Assembly (NCBI GenBank): GCA_029547805.1
Contig: JAKPOP010000001.1
Coordinates: 62,001 to 126,000 of the forward strand
Length of the DNA stretch: 64,000 bases
Direction of reading: 5' to 3'
DNA from: Deltaproteobacteria bacterium
GTDB taxonomy: Bacteria > Myxococcota_A > UBA9042 > DTJE01
Part shown: piece after piece, positions 24,573-32,543 of the stretch
Numbering within the stretch: the stretch's first letter is position 1
Layout: each line of letters starts with the position of its first letter
Notes under the pieces: model-generated
Told to the model about the DNA's origin: nothing
Database searches by the model: none
The model's input: only the letters and a program-made list of their open reading frames with translations
Program-made: the position numbers and the translations under genes

Positions 24573-25840
24573 TGCGGCACCTCCTCGAGGGTCCGAATCG
24601 GGGTCACGAGAGCCTGGACCGCGGCCCATGCCTCGAAGCGGTCGGCCTCGAGGCGTGCCAGGGCGGCGCGGGCCTCCAGCAGACCCCGGAAGTCCTCGAT
24701 CACGGTCGAGAAGTCGCCGGTCCCGGCCCGGTACGCCGCCAGGGCGGCCTGGAGGGCCAGTGAGACCTCCGGCTCGATGCCTTCCCGATAGACCGTGCGC
24801 AGGGCCTCTGCGCGGCGGAAGCGGGCCTGGGCGGCACGCAACTCCGATCGGACCGTCGCCTCCTGCTGGCGCAGGTCAGCCTCGGCCGATTGCATCTCCA
24901 TCAGGGCCTGCTCGATCCGGGGGACCTGTTTCTGCGAGGCCCAGACAGGAACCTCCACCCCGAACCGGACTGTCAGGACCGCCTCTGGCATCAGCGTGGA
25001 CCCGGCGCCCAGGCCCACCAGAAAGTTGGGGCGCGCCTCCATGCGGGACGCCTCCAGATGACGCCGGGCGGCCTGAAGGCGGGCCCGGCCCACGGCCACG
25101 AGACCCGACGAGGCGATCGTCGCCTCCTCCAGGTCGCCCTCGGGCAGGGAGACCTCGGGCAGGGGCGTCGTCGGCCCGAAGGGGACATCGGCGGGGTCGT
25201 CGGTCAGGGCCAGCAGGGACGCCACGAGGACCTCCCGGGCGGCCTCGATCTCGGTTTCCCGTTCCCGAAGGCGCAGCCGCTCGACCTGGACCTTGACCAG
25301 GGCCTCCTGGTCCGCCTGGCCGGCGACGTGGCGGCCGGTGGTCGTGGCGCCCACGAGGTCCAGGAGTCCCGACACTGCGTGCAGGACCTCGCGCTCCCGG
25401 TCCAGGGCGTGGATGTGGGCATAGGTCGCCCGGATTCGCGCAATGACCCGCTGCTGCCAGGCCCTGGTCTCGGCCTCGATGACCCGGGCCGAGGCCAGGG
25501 CCTCCTCGCGCCGGGCCCGCCGCTTGCCAGGAAACGGCAAGGCCTGGGTCATCGAGACCTCCGCCATGCTCCCTGGTCGCATGGGGTCCCAGGGCCGGCC
25601 CTCCTGGCGATAGCCCACCTCAACCATGGGGTCCGGAAGGGCCCCGGCGGGCTGCACGGCGCGCAGGGCCGCCAGGTATCGGGACTGGAGCGCCTGGAGG
25701 GATGGGGATCGGCTCATGGCACGGGCCACGAGGTCCTCCAGCGAGGGGGCTGGCGGGGACTCCTGTGCCCGGACCACCGACAGGGGACCCATGGTCGCCA
25801 GGAGGACCCACCATGCCTGGACTCTTCCAAGACGATTCAT
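24569..25840 (-). CDS. outer-membrane efflux protein, TolC/CusC family
   Basis: 423 residues with a signal peptide ending near VVRAQ. Two internally similar halves of long helices (ADQEALVKVQVERLRLRERETEIEAAREVL and the matching C-terminal AEALRTVYREGIEPEVSLALQAALAAYRAG) define the OEP fold that forms the outer-membrane tunnel. It is the exit duct for the CusBA pump encoded directly after it. The ATG at 25840 overlaps the stop of the YHS gene as ATGA. No separate lipobox is seen, unlike E. coli CusC. Confidence 0.88.
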   Translation of the reverse strand: MNRLGRVQAWWVLLATMGPLSVVRAQESPPAPSLEDLVARAMSRSPSLQALQSRYLAALRAVQPAGALPDPMVEVGYRQEGRPWDPMRPGSMAEVSMTQALPFPGKRRARREEALASARVIEAETRAWQQRVIARIRATYAHIHALDREREVLHAVSGLLDLVGATTTGRHVAGQADQEALVKVQVERLRLRERETEIEAAREVLVASLLALTDDPADVPFGPTTPLPEVSLPEGDLEEATIASSGLVAVGRARLQAARRHLEASRMEARPNFLVGLGAGSTLMPEAVLTVRFGVEVPVWASQKQVPRIEQALMEMQSAEADLRQQEATVRSELRAAQARFRRAEALRTVYREGIEPEVSLALQAALAAYRAGTGDFSTVIEDFRGLLEARAALARLEADRFEAWAAVQALVTPIRTLEEVPQ

Positions 25841-26154
25841 TGGTGCCCGTGTCCTTCGGAGCGGCAGTTCGTCCCGGCGCCGCAGTCTCCTCCGCCCTTT
25901 CGGCCGTCCGATCCTCCGACGTATCTCGCAGGGTCCTGGTCGAACTTCTCCTTGCACGAGGGGCAGCAGAAGTACCAGGTCCGGCCCTGGTACTCGCTCT
26001 TCGGTGCCGTGGCCGGGTCCCGAACCGGCATGCCCATCACGGGACAGACGATCTCCCCCGTCTTCTTGGTCGGGGGCTCCCGGGCCTCCCCTGTCGGCAC
26101 GACCCACAGACCGGTTGCCAGGATTGCCACGACCCACCACCCATGTCTTTTCAT
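25837..26154 (-). CDS. exported YHS-domain metal-binding protein, first gene of the efflux operon
   Basis: 105 residues. Signal peptide to about 24, then a YHS domain (35-78): CPVMGM at 37-42 and the CCPSCKEKF motif at 63-71. A Gly/Cys/His tail (CGAGTNC, GHGHQ) ends the protein. YHS domains appear in copper ATPases and in small periplasmic proteins, where the cysteines are thought to bind copper. As the leading gene of a CusCBA-regulator operon it may be a periplasmic chaperone or buffer. The ATG at 26154 has GGAG seven bases upstream. The longer frame starting at 26226 would include the sigma-54 promoter and is rejected. Confidence 0.85.
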   Translation of the reverse strand: MKRHGWWVVAILATGLWVVPTGEAREPPTKKTGEIVCPVMGMPVRDPATAPKSEYQGRTWYFCCPSCKEKFDQDPARYVGGSDGRKGGGDCGAGTNCRSEGHGHQ

Positions 26155-26210
26155 GACCTGACTCCGTTGGTGCAACGTCGTCCGGACCACCCGGACATCA
26201 CGAGACCGAC

Positions 26211-26225
26211 GCAGAGACCGTGCCA
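26211..26225 (-). promoter_or_regulatory. sigma-54 (-24/-12) promoter of the copper-efflux operon
   Basis: Reading leftward the sequence is TGGCACGGTCTCTGC: GG at 26224-26223 and GC at 26212-26211 with exactly ten bases between, one mismatch (C for T at the -12 T) against TGGCAC-N5-TTGC. Transcription would start near 26199, 45 bases before the YHS start codon. The operon encodes its own sigma-54 activator, which supports the call. Possible upstream activator sites are the palindromes GAATATTC (26303-26310) and CCCATGGG (26245-26252). Confidence 0.75.
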
Positions 26226-26332
26226 TCTGAAAAGTCTCGCGAATCCCATGGGTTGCGTTTCATTGGGGGTCTGATTGTGTAGAACACGGGCGCAGGTGTG
26301 GAGAATATTCAACAGATCCGGTCTGCCGGGGA

Positions 26333-27400
26333 CTACTTCTCGATGTCCAGGCTGGGGTGGCGGACCCGGACCGGGTCGGCGGCCAGGAACTCCCGGGCCC
26401 GTCGGATCAAGGTTGGGAGGTCCCGGGCGCTCCGGCCGATGGTGGCCAGCGTGTGGCCGAAGAGGAAGTTCTGGGCGTAATAGGGCGCCCAGGCCTTGAT
26501 CCGCCAGAGGCCCTGGTCCGGGCCGTAGTCCTCCAACACGTAGGCGCAAAACCGATCCCAGACCTCCAGGGCCGGAGGCGGGTCGAAGGGGTGCCCCCAG
26601 GCGGTGAAGACCCAGGGTTGGATCGCCGCCATCCGGCCGATCATCAGGCCGGCGACGCGCCGGAAGTGATCCGGGTGGGCCTGGAGGCTGGCGGGCCCGA
26701 CCAGGTTGCCGCTGGCGATGATCGGCAGTCGGGTCGAGGCGGCGACCACGTCGTACCACTCGTTCCGGGGCCGCCGGTTCCACCGGTCTCCGGTGAATCG
26801 GGGGTGCAGGGTGACCAGGTCCACTCCCAGGTCCTCGAAGAGGCGCAGGCGGTCAAGGAGTCGATCCTCCCAGCCGTCGGCGGCATCGCCCAGGCGGATC
26901 TTCACGCTCAACAGGCCCGGGAAGGCGGAACGCATCGCGGCGAGGACCCGGGCGAGGCGGTCCCGGTCCCCGAACAGCGTGCCGCCGGCCCCGGCGGACC
27001 GGGCGACCGGCGCCGGGCAGGCGCAGTTCAGGTCGATGCCCGCCGGTTCCAGCGGCAACAGGCGTCGCACCACGGGTGCGGCCAGTTCCGGGTCCCCGAC
27101 CAGGACCTGGTACACCACCGGACCCTCGTGGGGGCGGCGGATCACCGCAGGGGATGGGATCGCGTTCGGGGACAGCAGCCACCGGGCCGGCAGCATCTCG
27201 GTGAAGAAGCCGCCGCAGCCGCCGCAGTCCGCCACGAGGCGCCGGAAGGGGGCGTGGCTGATCCCGGCCATCGGGGCGCAGATCAGGGCCGGCGCAAAGC
27301 GGATGCCCCGGACCTCGAGGGGCGGCGGCGCTCCCTGGGGGTGCCCGTCCTCCACCGGCCCGCCGGGAGGCGTGGTCAATCCAGCGGCCTCCGTGGCCAT
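26333..27400 (-). CDS. dus: tRNA-dihydrouridine synthase
   Basis: 355 residues of the Dus flavoenzyme family, which reduces uridines in tRNA D-loops. Motifs: APMAGIS (42-48), the catalytic loop DLNCACP with Cys128, KIRLG, a LHPRF block and SGNLVG for phosphate binding. The first 30 residues are a variable Pro/Gly extension. GAG-rich Shine-Dalgarno AGGAG sits upstream of the ATG at 27400. It lies in a separate transcription unit from the copper operon, 180 bases downstream of the operon's first codon on the same strand. The subclass (DusA, B or C) cannot be told from sequence alone. Confidence 0.85.
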   Translation of the reverse strand: MATEAAGLTTPPGGPVEDGHPQGAPPPLEVRGIRFAPALICAPMAGISHAPFRRLVADCGGCGGFFTEMLPARWLLSPNAIPSPAVIRRPHEGPVVYQVLVGDPELAAPVVRRLLPLEPAGIDLNCACPAPVARSAGAGGTLFGDRDRLARVLAAMRSAFPGLLSVKIRLGDAADGWEDRLLDRLRLFEDLGVDLVTLHPRFTGDRWNRRPRNEWYDVVAASTRLPIIASGNLVGPASLQAHPDHFRRVAGLMIGRMAAIQPWVFTAWGHPFDPPPALEVWDRFCAYVLEDYGPDQGLWRIKAWAPYYAQNFLFGHTLATIGRSARDLPTLIRRAREFLAADPVRVRHPSLDIEK

Positions 27401-27585
27401 CTTGGCTCCTGCTCCTGACCCGAGGTCCGGATTCTGGTCCGGGGCGGGACGGTACCGGTCCCGGAGGCGGGGGTCAAGGGCGACAGGTTCCCGAGGGCCT
27501 CCGTTCCCCCGGCCAGGGCGTCCTGTGTCTCAGTCTTCGGCCGGTTCCTCCAGGAAGCGGACCCCGGCCTCTGGCGGGGTCGGCA

Positions 27586-28341
27586 TCAGTCCGGCAGGCA
27601 GGACCCCTTGGGCTGGGGATCGCCGCCGTCGAGGCAGGTCCAGGTGCCCCGGTCGCACATGGGTCTGGCGGTCCAGGACCCCATGCAGCACTCGAGGTCG
27701 TCGCCGGGAGGGCACCGGTCCGCCGGCAGGCAGCACATGGACCCAGGCCCCGGGGGGCAGTCGTCGGCCCGGGGGGCATGGATGCCGCCGGTCCGGTAGC
27801 AGACGCCGGGCGTGGTCACGCATAGCCCTCCCCGGGACGCGCAGGTCTCCCCCGAGGCCTGGGGGATCGGGGGGATGCAGCAGAACAGGGGCCCGTCATC
27901 GAAGAGGCACTGGGCATCGCCGGCGGGGTGCAGGGTGCCGCCCCCCTGCTGACAGGTCCGGGAATCCAGCACGCAGAGCCCGCCGGCAGACTCGCACGGG
28001 CCTGCCGGAGGTCCGGGGTCCGCCGGGAGGTCCGAGCCGCCCCCTGGGTCGGTGCCCGGGTCCTCCGGGGGCAACGAGTCGGTGGGGGGGAGATCCGATG
28101 GTGTCGGATCCGGCGACGGGTCCTCGGGGGCCAGGTCCCGGGTCCCCGGGTCGGCCCCGGTGTCGGGGAACACCGCGTCGAACCGGGCATCCGGTGGCGC
28201 GGAGGTGTCGTCCGGTGGCGCCACGTCGGTGGGCTCCGGGACATCGGCGGACCCGGTGTCCGGGGCGCCGGCATTGCCGGACCCGCAGGCCGCCAGCAGG
28301 GTCAGCCAGGCCGCCACGAAGCGGAAGGACCCTCGAGACAT
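27586..28341 (-). CDS. Cys-rich lipoprotein of unknown function
   Basis: 251 residues. A clean lipobox LLAAC (Cys19) is followed by a Pro/Asp-rich linker to about residue 115. The rest holds two copies of a Cys-patterned unit (C-x4-GGLCV...C...G...C...CC-I/L-P, about 115-155 and 168-205), then a third Cys cluster. The spacing suggests disulfide-bonded domains on the cell surface. I know no named family. GGAGG lies six bases before the ATG. It shares linker style with the lipoproteins at 7-17 kb. Confidence 0.75.
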   Translation of the reverse strand: MSRGSFRFVAAWLTLLAACGSGNAGAPDTGSADVPEPTDVAPPDDTSAPPDARFDAVFPDTGADPGTRDLAPEDPSPDPTPSDLPPTDSLPPEDPGTDPGGGSDLPADPGPPAGPCESAGGLCVLDSRTCQQGGGTLHPAGDAQCLFDDGPLFCCIPPIPQASGETCASRGGLCVTTPGVCYRTGGIHAPRADDCPPGPGSMCCLPADRCPPGDDLECCMGSWTARPMCDRGTWTCLDGGDPQPKGSCLPD

Positions 28342-28427
28342 CGCAAACCTCCGCGGGGTGATGGGGGGATTTCACCGCAGGCCGTGTTCGGGATCAAGCC
28401 GGAGGTCGGGTGGGCCGGGAGGCGGGT

Positions 28428-29006
28428 TCAGGCGGATCGCCGGGACGGTCGTCGGCGGAGGCCCTGGACGATGGTGACGCGCCACAGGCGGTCCAGTGTC
28501 TCGTCCAGGCAGCGGAGGACCTCGGGCGAGGCCGTCTGCTGGTGCGCCCGGCGCACCATCGCCGCGAGGTCCTCGTAGATCGGCCGGAACTCGTATCCCG
28601 GCAGGGAGGTCGGGCCCCTGGGCACGACCTTCCGGAAGGGCATGGCCGGCTCCCGGAGGTTGCCCTCCCCGTCGATGGCCAGGGGCGCCCCGGAGGTGTT
28701 GCCCAGGTGCAACAGCACGAATCGATTTGGCTCTCTCGGGAGGACCGGGCGGGAGACCGGGTAGCCCCAGCAGGTCGACTGAGCGGCCGTCGCCACCTGG
28801 AGATGGAACATCGAGGCGATGTGGCCGGCCAGCAGCGACAGGGGTCGAAGGATCCCCTGGTTCCGGGACCAGACGGCCCATCGCAGGTGCTGGAGGGGCT
28901 TCGGGCAGCCGGGGCAGCGGGGGTCCGGGCACTCTGGGGAGCCAGTGCCCGAGGTGGCGGGACCGGGGGCCCGGCCGCCTGGGGGGGTGGGATTCAGAGG
29001 ACTCAT
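28428..29006 (-). CDS. unknown protein, third gene of the MoxR-VWA operon
   Basis: 192 residues, unrecognised. The Pro-rich start has clustered Cys (CPDPRCPGCP, 26-35), which could bind zinc. The middle has strand-like segments (NRFVLLHLGNTSGAPL, GYEFRPIYEDLAAMVRRAH). The end is helical with many Arg. The ATG at 29006 follows GGAGG and overlaps the VWA gene stop as ATGA, so it is co-translated with the MoxR/VWA pair and is likely a functional partner. Confidence 0.7.
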   Translation of the reverse strand: MSPLNPTPPGGRAPGPATSGTGSPECPDPRCPGCPKPLQHLRWAVWSRNQGILRPLSLLAGHIASMFHLQVATAAQSTCWGYPVSRPVLPREPNRFVLLHLGNTSGAPLAIDGEGNLREPAMPFRKVVPRGPTSLPGYEFRPIYEDLAAMVRRAHQQTASPEVLRCLDETLDRLWRVTIVQGLRRRPSRRSA

Positions 29007-30595
29007 GAGGCACCTCCAAGAGGATGAACAGGGTCGGGCACGACCACGGTCCGTGCCCAATCCGGGGGCCGGGGACCCTCGGTGCCCAGCAGGCACACGA
29101 TGACGGGAGCCGAGGGCGGACGGTCGGGCCAGGGGGTCCAGCCGTCGGTGATGACCAGGATCACCGAGGGGTGATCGGAGGCCAGGGCCCCGATGGCGGG
29201 CCGGAGGTCGGTGCCCGCCCAGGTCCAGGGGATGGCCAGGTCACGGTGCCAGGGCCCCTTCCAGATCACCTGGACGTCGCAGCAGACCAGCAGGACCTCC
29301 GTGTCGGGCTGCGACACCAGTGCCCGCACCTCCCCCATCGCCCGGGTCGCCTGTTCCTGCATCGACCCCGAGACGTCCAGCACCACGCCGACCCGGCGGC
29401 GCCGCCCGCAAAGGGACGGGAACAGGAAGGGGTCCGGGGCGGCCGGGTGGACCCGCAGGTAGGCGTAGTCCTCGGGGAAGCCGCCCGGGATGGGTGGGCT
29501 CTTCAGGGGACCCCGGAGGTACCGGGCCAGGAGCCGCTGCCAGGGGAGGTGGGGGGTCTTGCGGGCCCTCAGCCGATCGGCGATGGGCCCGGTCTCGGTT
29601 CCGACGGAGGACTCACAGGCGGCCTGGGCGTCCTGGATGGCCTCCGGGGAGGCCGCCGGATCCCGGGGGTCGTCGGCGGGGCGTTCCCAGGGGGCCGGCG
29701 GCAGACCGTGCCCGCTGCCACCGGGGCGTTCCCAGGGGGCCGGCGGCAGACCGTGTCCGCTGCCACCGGGGCGTTCCCAGGATTCCGGCGGCGCACCGCG
29801 CCCCCGGCCACTCGGGCGTTGCCGGACACCGGGCTGCCCGTTGGACCCGGTGGTCGAAGGGGCCTGCCGGGATTGGGGGCCGCTCTGCGGGTCCCGATCC
29901 GATTCGGCCTGGGGATCGGGGCTGCTGCCCGACGGCGACACCGGCTGCCCTTCGTCGGAGGTCCCGTCCGGTCGTCCGTCCTCGCCAGAGGGTCGCGCGG
30001 CCCCGGCCGATCCCTGGGCTGACGTGGCGGAGTCCTGTTCCGGGGTCGGGGCCATTGGATGGCAAAGCAGGTCCGCGTATTCCTCCATCGTGAGGTTCGA
30101 GGGCAGGCCCAGGGTCTCTGGAGTGACCAGGATGCGGGACTGCACCGTGGCCTGCTGGAAGGCCTCCTCCTGTGACAGCAGGTCGTTGACCTCGAGGTCC
30201 GCGGCGAGATTCAGGTGCTGGTGGGACCAGTCGGGATGGTGTTCCCGCAGGGCCCGGACCCGCTCGGGATGCCGGAAGAGCAGGTGCAGGACCTCGTGGT
30301 ACAGCAGGCACTCGAGGTCCGTCACCGACAGGCCGGCGCAGAAGGACCGGTTCCAGTAGACCCGGGCGCCCTCGTCGATGGCCATCGTGGGGACCCGGTC
30401 GTCCTGGACCAGCCGGGCCAGGTCGATCAGGGGGGCCAGGAAGGGCCGGTCCCGACCCAGCCGGGCCTGGGCGATGGCGATCCGGTCCTCGACGGGGGTG
30501 CCCGAATCCCGCCCGGCCGATCCCTGCGTCGCGTCGGGTCGAAGGGGCGGGCTCTCCGGGCCCGGTCCAGTCTGATAATGGGTTGCCTCAGGCAC
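29003..30595 (-). CDS. VWA domain protein with metallopeptidase-like HExxH domain
   Basis: 530 residues. N-terminal putative metallopeptidase domain (PF13203 type) with HEVLH (His100, Glu101, His104). A long Ser/Gly/Pro/Gln linker with three degenerate copies of a 15-residue unit follows, then a von Willebrand A domain with MIDAS DVSGS (407-411) and later TDGW. The pairing of HExxH plus VWA (DUF2201 type) with a MoxR AAA+ partner is conserved in bacteria; roles proposed include chaperone-like metal insertion and phage-related defence, none proven. The preceding MoxR gene ends eight bases inside this gene. Confidence 0.82.
   Translation of the reverse strand: MPEATHYQTGPGPESPPLRPDATQGSAGRDSGTPVEDRIAIAQARLGRDRPFLAPLIDLARLVQDDRVPTMAIDEGARVYWNRSFCAGLSVTDLECLLYHEVLHLLFRHPERVRALREHHPDWSHQHLNLAADLEVNDLLSQEEAFQQATVQSRILVTPETLGLPSNLTMEEYADLLCHPMAPTPEQDSATSAQGSAGAARPSGEDGRPDGTSDEGQPVSPSGSSPDPQAESDRDPQSGPQSRQAPSTTGSNGQPGVRQRPSGRGRGAPPESWERPGGSGHGLPPAPWERPGGSGHGLPPAPWERPADDPRDPAASPEAIQDAQAACESSVGTETGPIADRLRARKTPHLPWQRLLARYLRGPLKSPPIPGGFPEDYAYLRVHPAAPDPFLFPSLCGRRRRVGVVLDVSGSMQEQATRAMGEVRALVSQPDTEVLLVCCDVQVIWKGPWHRDLAIPWTWAGTDLRPAIGALASDHPSVILVITDGWTPWPDRPPSAPVIVCLLGTEGPRPPDWARTVVVPDPVHPLGGAS
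29681..29815 (-). repeat. three tandem 45-bp units inside the VWA gene linker
   Basis: Units start at 29681, 29726 and 29771; the first two are nearly identical and the third is diverged. They encode the repeated GHGLPPAPWERPGGS linker, an in-frame expansion. Confidence 0.85.
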
Positions 30596-31646
30596 AGACC
30601 ACCTCCTCGACGGCCCGGCGCAACCGGGGATGCTCGATCCGCCCCAGCAGGTCCACGGTGTCGATTCCCGGGATATCGACGCCCAGCAGCCGGATGGTGG
30701 CCTGGACCACCTGGGCGAAGGCGCCCTCCTGGTCCGCCAGGCGCTGCAGGCAGTCCAGTCCCTCGAGGGCCTGACGGCCGGAACGACGGGCCCAGTCCAC
30801 CAGTTGTTCCAGGACCGCCGTGCGGACGTCGGCCTCCATCGGGAGGGGGGCTCCCTCCAGCAACTGCTGGGGACTCAGCAGGTGGCGCCCCTTGCGGAAC
30901 CGCAGGAAGTCGGCGGCCACCCGGGGACCCACGCAGCCGGCGATGAGGGCCTGGAGCCACGTGTTCGACGGCGCCGGGCGCTGGGAGAGGATCGCCACGA
31001 CCGACTCCCAGGACCTCGGGCAGGGATAGGGCTCCATGCCGGCCTCGCCGGGCGGGTTCGAGATGGCCTCCCGGTGCTGGCCCAGGAAGTCGCACACCAG
31101 CCGGACCGCATCGGCGTCGTATCCCTTGCGGGTGCACCAGTCCGGGAAGGATCGGAGCCAGTCGGCCAGGCTGAAGACCGACTCCCACGGGACCACCACC
31201 AGGCGGCTGATCATCGGGGGCTCCAGGGCGAACCCGCCGGAGGCCTGTTCCGGGGGATTCGCGGCGGCCCACACCCGGACCTCCGGGTGCAGGTGCTGGT
31301 CCCCCACCAGCCGGTCCGACAGCAGGGTCAGCGCGGCGGTCTGCTGGGAAGGGGCGGCGGTGGTCAGCTCGTCGATGAAGAGCAGCGCCGCCCGGCCGGC
31401 CGCCGCGGCGCCGTTGAGCCGGTCGGCCCACTCGGGGATGCCGATCACGGTCCGCCCCTCCCGGTGGGCCGGGAGGCCCCCGATCGTGTACGGGTCCAGC
31501 CGATAGGCCGGCAGGTGATGGAACTCCCCCTGCAGGCCCTGGATGAAGTCCCGAATCAGGGCGGTCTTGCCGACCCCCGGGGGTCCCACCATCAGGCAGG
31601 GCCGGCGGGTGGCGAACAGCATCGAGAGGCGGTCCTGGACGGCCAT
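30588..31646 (-). CDS. MoxR-family AAA+ ATPase
   Basis: 352 residues. Walker A GPPGVGKT (21-28) and Walker B LLFIDE (88-93); sensor-1 region AANP; typical MoxR layout with a C-terminal helical lid. It overlaps the VWA gene by eight bases, the usual MoxR-VWA pairing. MoxR ATPases are thought to remodel or activate partners bound by VWA proteins. A strong AGGAGG precedes the ATG at 31646 by five bases; upstream ATGs at 31694 and 31676 have weaker sites. Confidence 0.85.
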   Translation of the reverse strand: MAVQDRLSMLFATRRPCLMVGPPGVGKTALIRDFIQGLQGEFHHLPAYRLDPYTIGGLPAHREGRTVIGIPEWADRLNGAAAAGRAALLFIDELTTAAPSQQTAALTLLSDRLVGDQHLHPEVRVWAAANPPEQASGGFALEPPMISRLVVVPWESVFSLADWLRSFPDWCTRKGYDADAVRLVCDFLGQHREAISNPPGEAGMEPYPCPRSWESVVAILSQRPAPSNTWLQALIAGCVGPRVAADFLRFRKGRHLLSPQQLLEGAPLPMEADVRTAVLEQLVDWARRSGRQALEGLDCLQRLADQEGAFAQVVQATIRLLGVDIPGIDTVDLLGRIEHPRLRRAVEEVVCA

Positions 31647-31815
31647 GGGGTCCTCCTGCATGTCCTGCCTCATCATGGCACGGGGGTGGGACATGGACCG
31701 GGCACGGACCCCAGGGGAAGGTGATGACAGGCCGGTGGGATCCCTCGCGCTTCTCTCCGCCTGGCGTTGGAACGTGTGCCGCCCGGCGCCGGAACGGGTC
31801 TCGGGGGCCAGGCGG

Positions 31816-32409
31816 TCAGAAGGGGAGGTGGTTTGGGCCCCAGGCCACCTTGCCGCCGAGGTGGGCCCCCAGGAAGACCAGGGCGCAGGCCGTCGCCAGC
31901 AGGGCCAGGTAGAGAAGGCGGGCTCCGCCTTCCAGGGCCCGGCGGTTTCGCCACCGCCAGACCAGCGCCACCGCTGCGACGGCCAGCGAGGCCAGGATCA
32001 GCCGCTCGTGGGTCTCGACCAGGGCCTGGACCGCCTCGGTCTGGGAGATGCCTCCCTGGCGCAGCAGGCCGGTCAGCACCCCTGGGCCGTAGGACAGCAC
32101 CCCGGCACCCAGCGTCCACAGGCCCGCCTGTCCCAGTTCCCGGCGACCCAGGCCGAAGGCCAGCAGGTCCAGCAGCAGGGTGATGGCGATCCAGGCGATG
32201 GGGAAGTGGACCACCGCGACGTGGAAGCGGCCCACCACGTCCAGCCACCCGGGGGCCGGGGTCGGTTCCGCCGCGACGGCCTCGACCTCCTCCACCTCCT
32301 CGACGGCCTCCTCCGGGCTGTCGGCCCGGACCACGGGGGTGCCCAGCAGCGCCGCGGCCAGCACCGCGGACTGCACCAGGACCAGGGAACGCCTCGCCCA
32401 ATGACCCAT
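31816..32409 (-). CDS. DUF2231-type membrane protein
   Basis: 197 residues. Signal-like first helix (MGHWARRSLVLVQSAVLAAALLG), an acidic Glu-rich stretch (41-55), then four membrane helices beginning FHVAVVHFPIAWIAITLLLDLLA, the hallmark HFPIA segment of DUF2231. Members occur with cytochrome-like electron carriers or metal transport and may bind haem via conserved His. The ATG at 32409 follows GGGAG; the longer frame begins at 32430. Confidence 0.75.
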   Translation of the reverse strand: MGHWARRSLVLVQSAVLAAALLGTPVVRADSPEEAVEEVEEVEAVAAEPTPAPGWLDVVGRFHVAVVHFPIAWIAITLLLDLLAFGLGRRELGQAGLWTLGAGVLSYGPGVLTGLLRQGGISQTEAVQALVETHERLILASLAVAAVALVWRWRNRRALEGGARLLYLALLATACALVFLGAHLGGKVAWGPNHLPF

Positions 32410-32543
32410 GATCGATCTCCCATGAAGCATCGGAGGGATTGTCCCTTCGCTGTGGTGTCGTGTCCAGGATCAGGGGCGCCGAGAGGCGGCGGGTCTGGGT
32501 CGGAGGCGTCCGTGGGGCAGGGGTCGCGGGGGGACGCGCTCCA

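Noticed and set aside
26155-26226. N-terminal extension of the YHS gene to 26226
   Set aside because: It would encode across the predicted sigma-54 promoter, lacks a Shine-Dalgarno and would bury the signal peptide.
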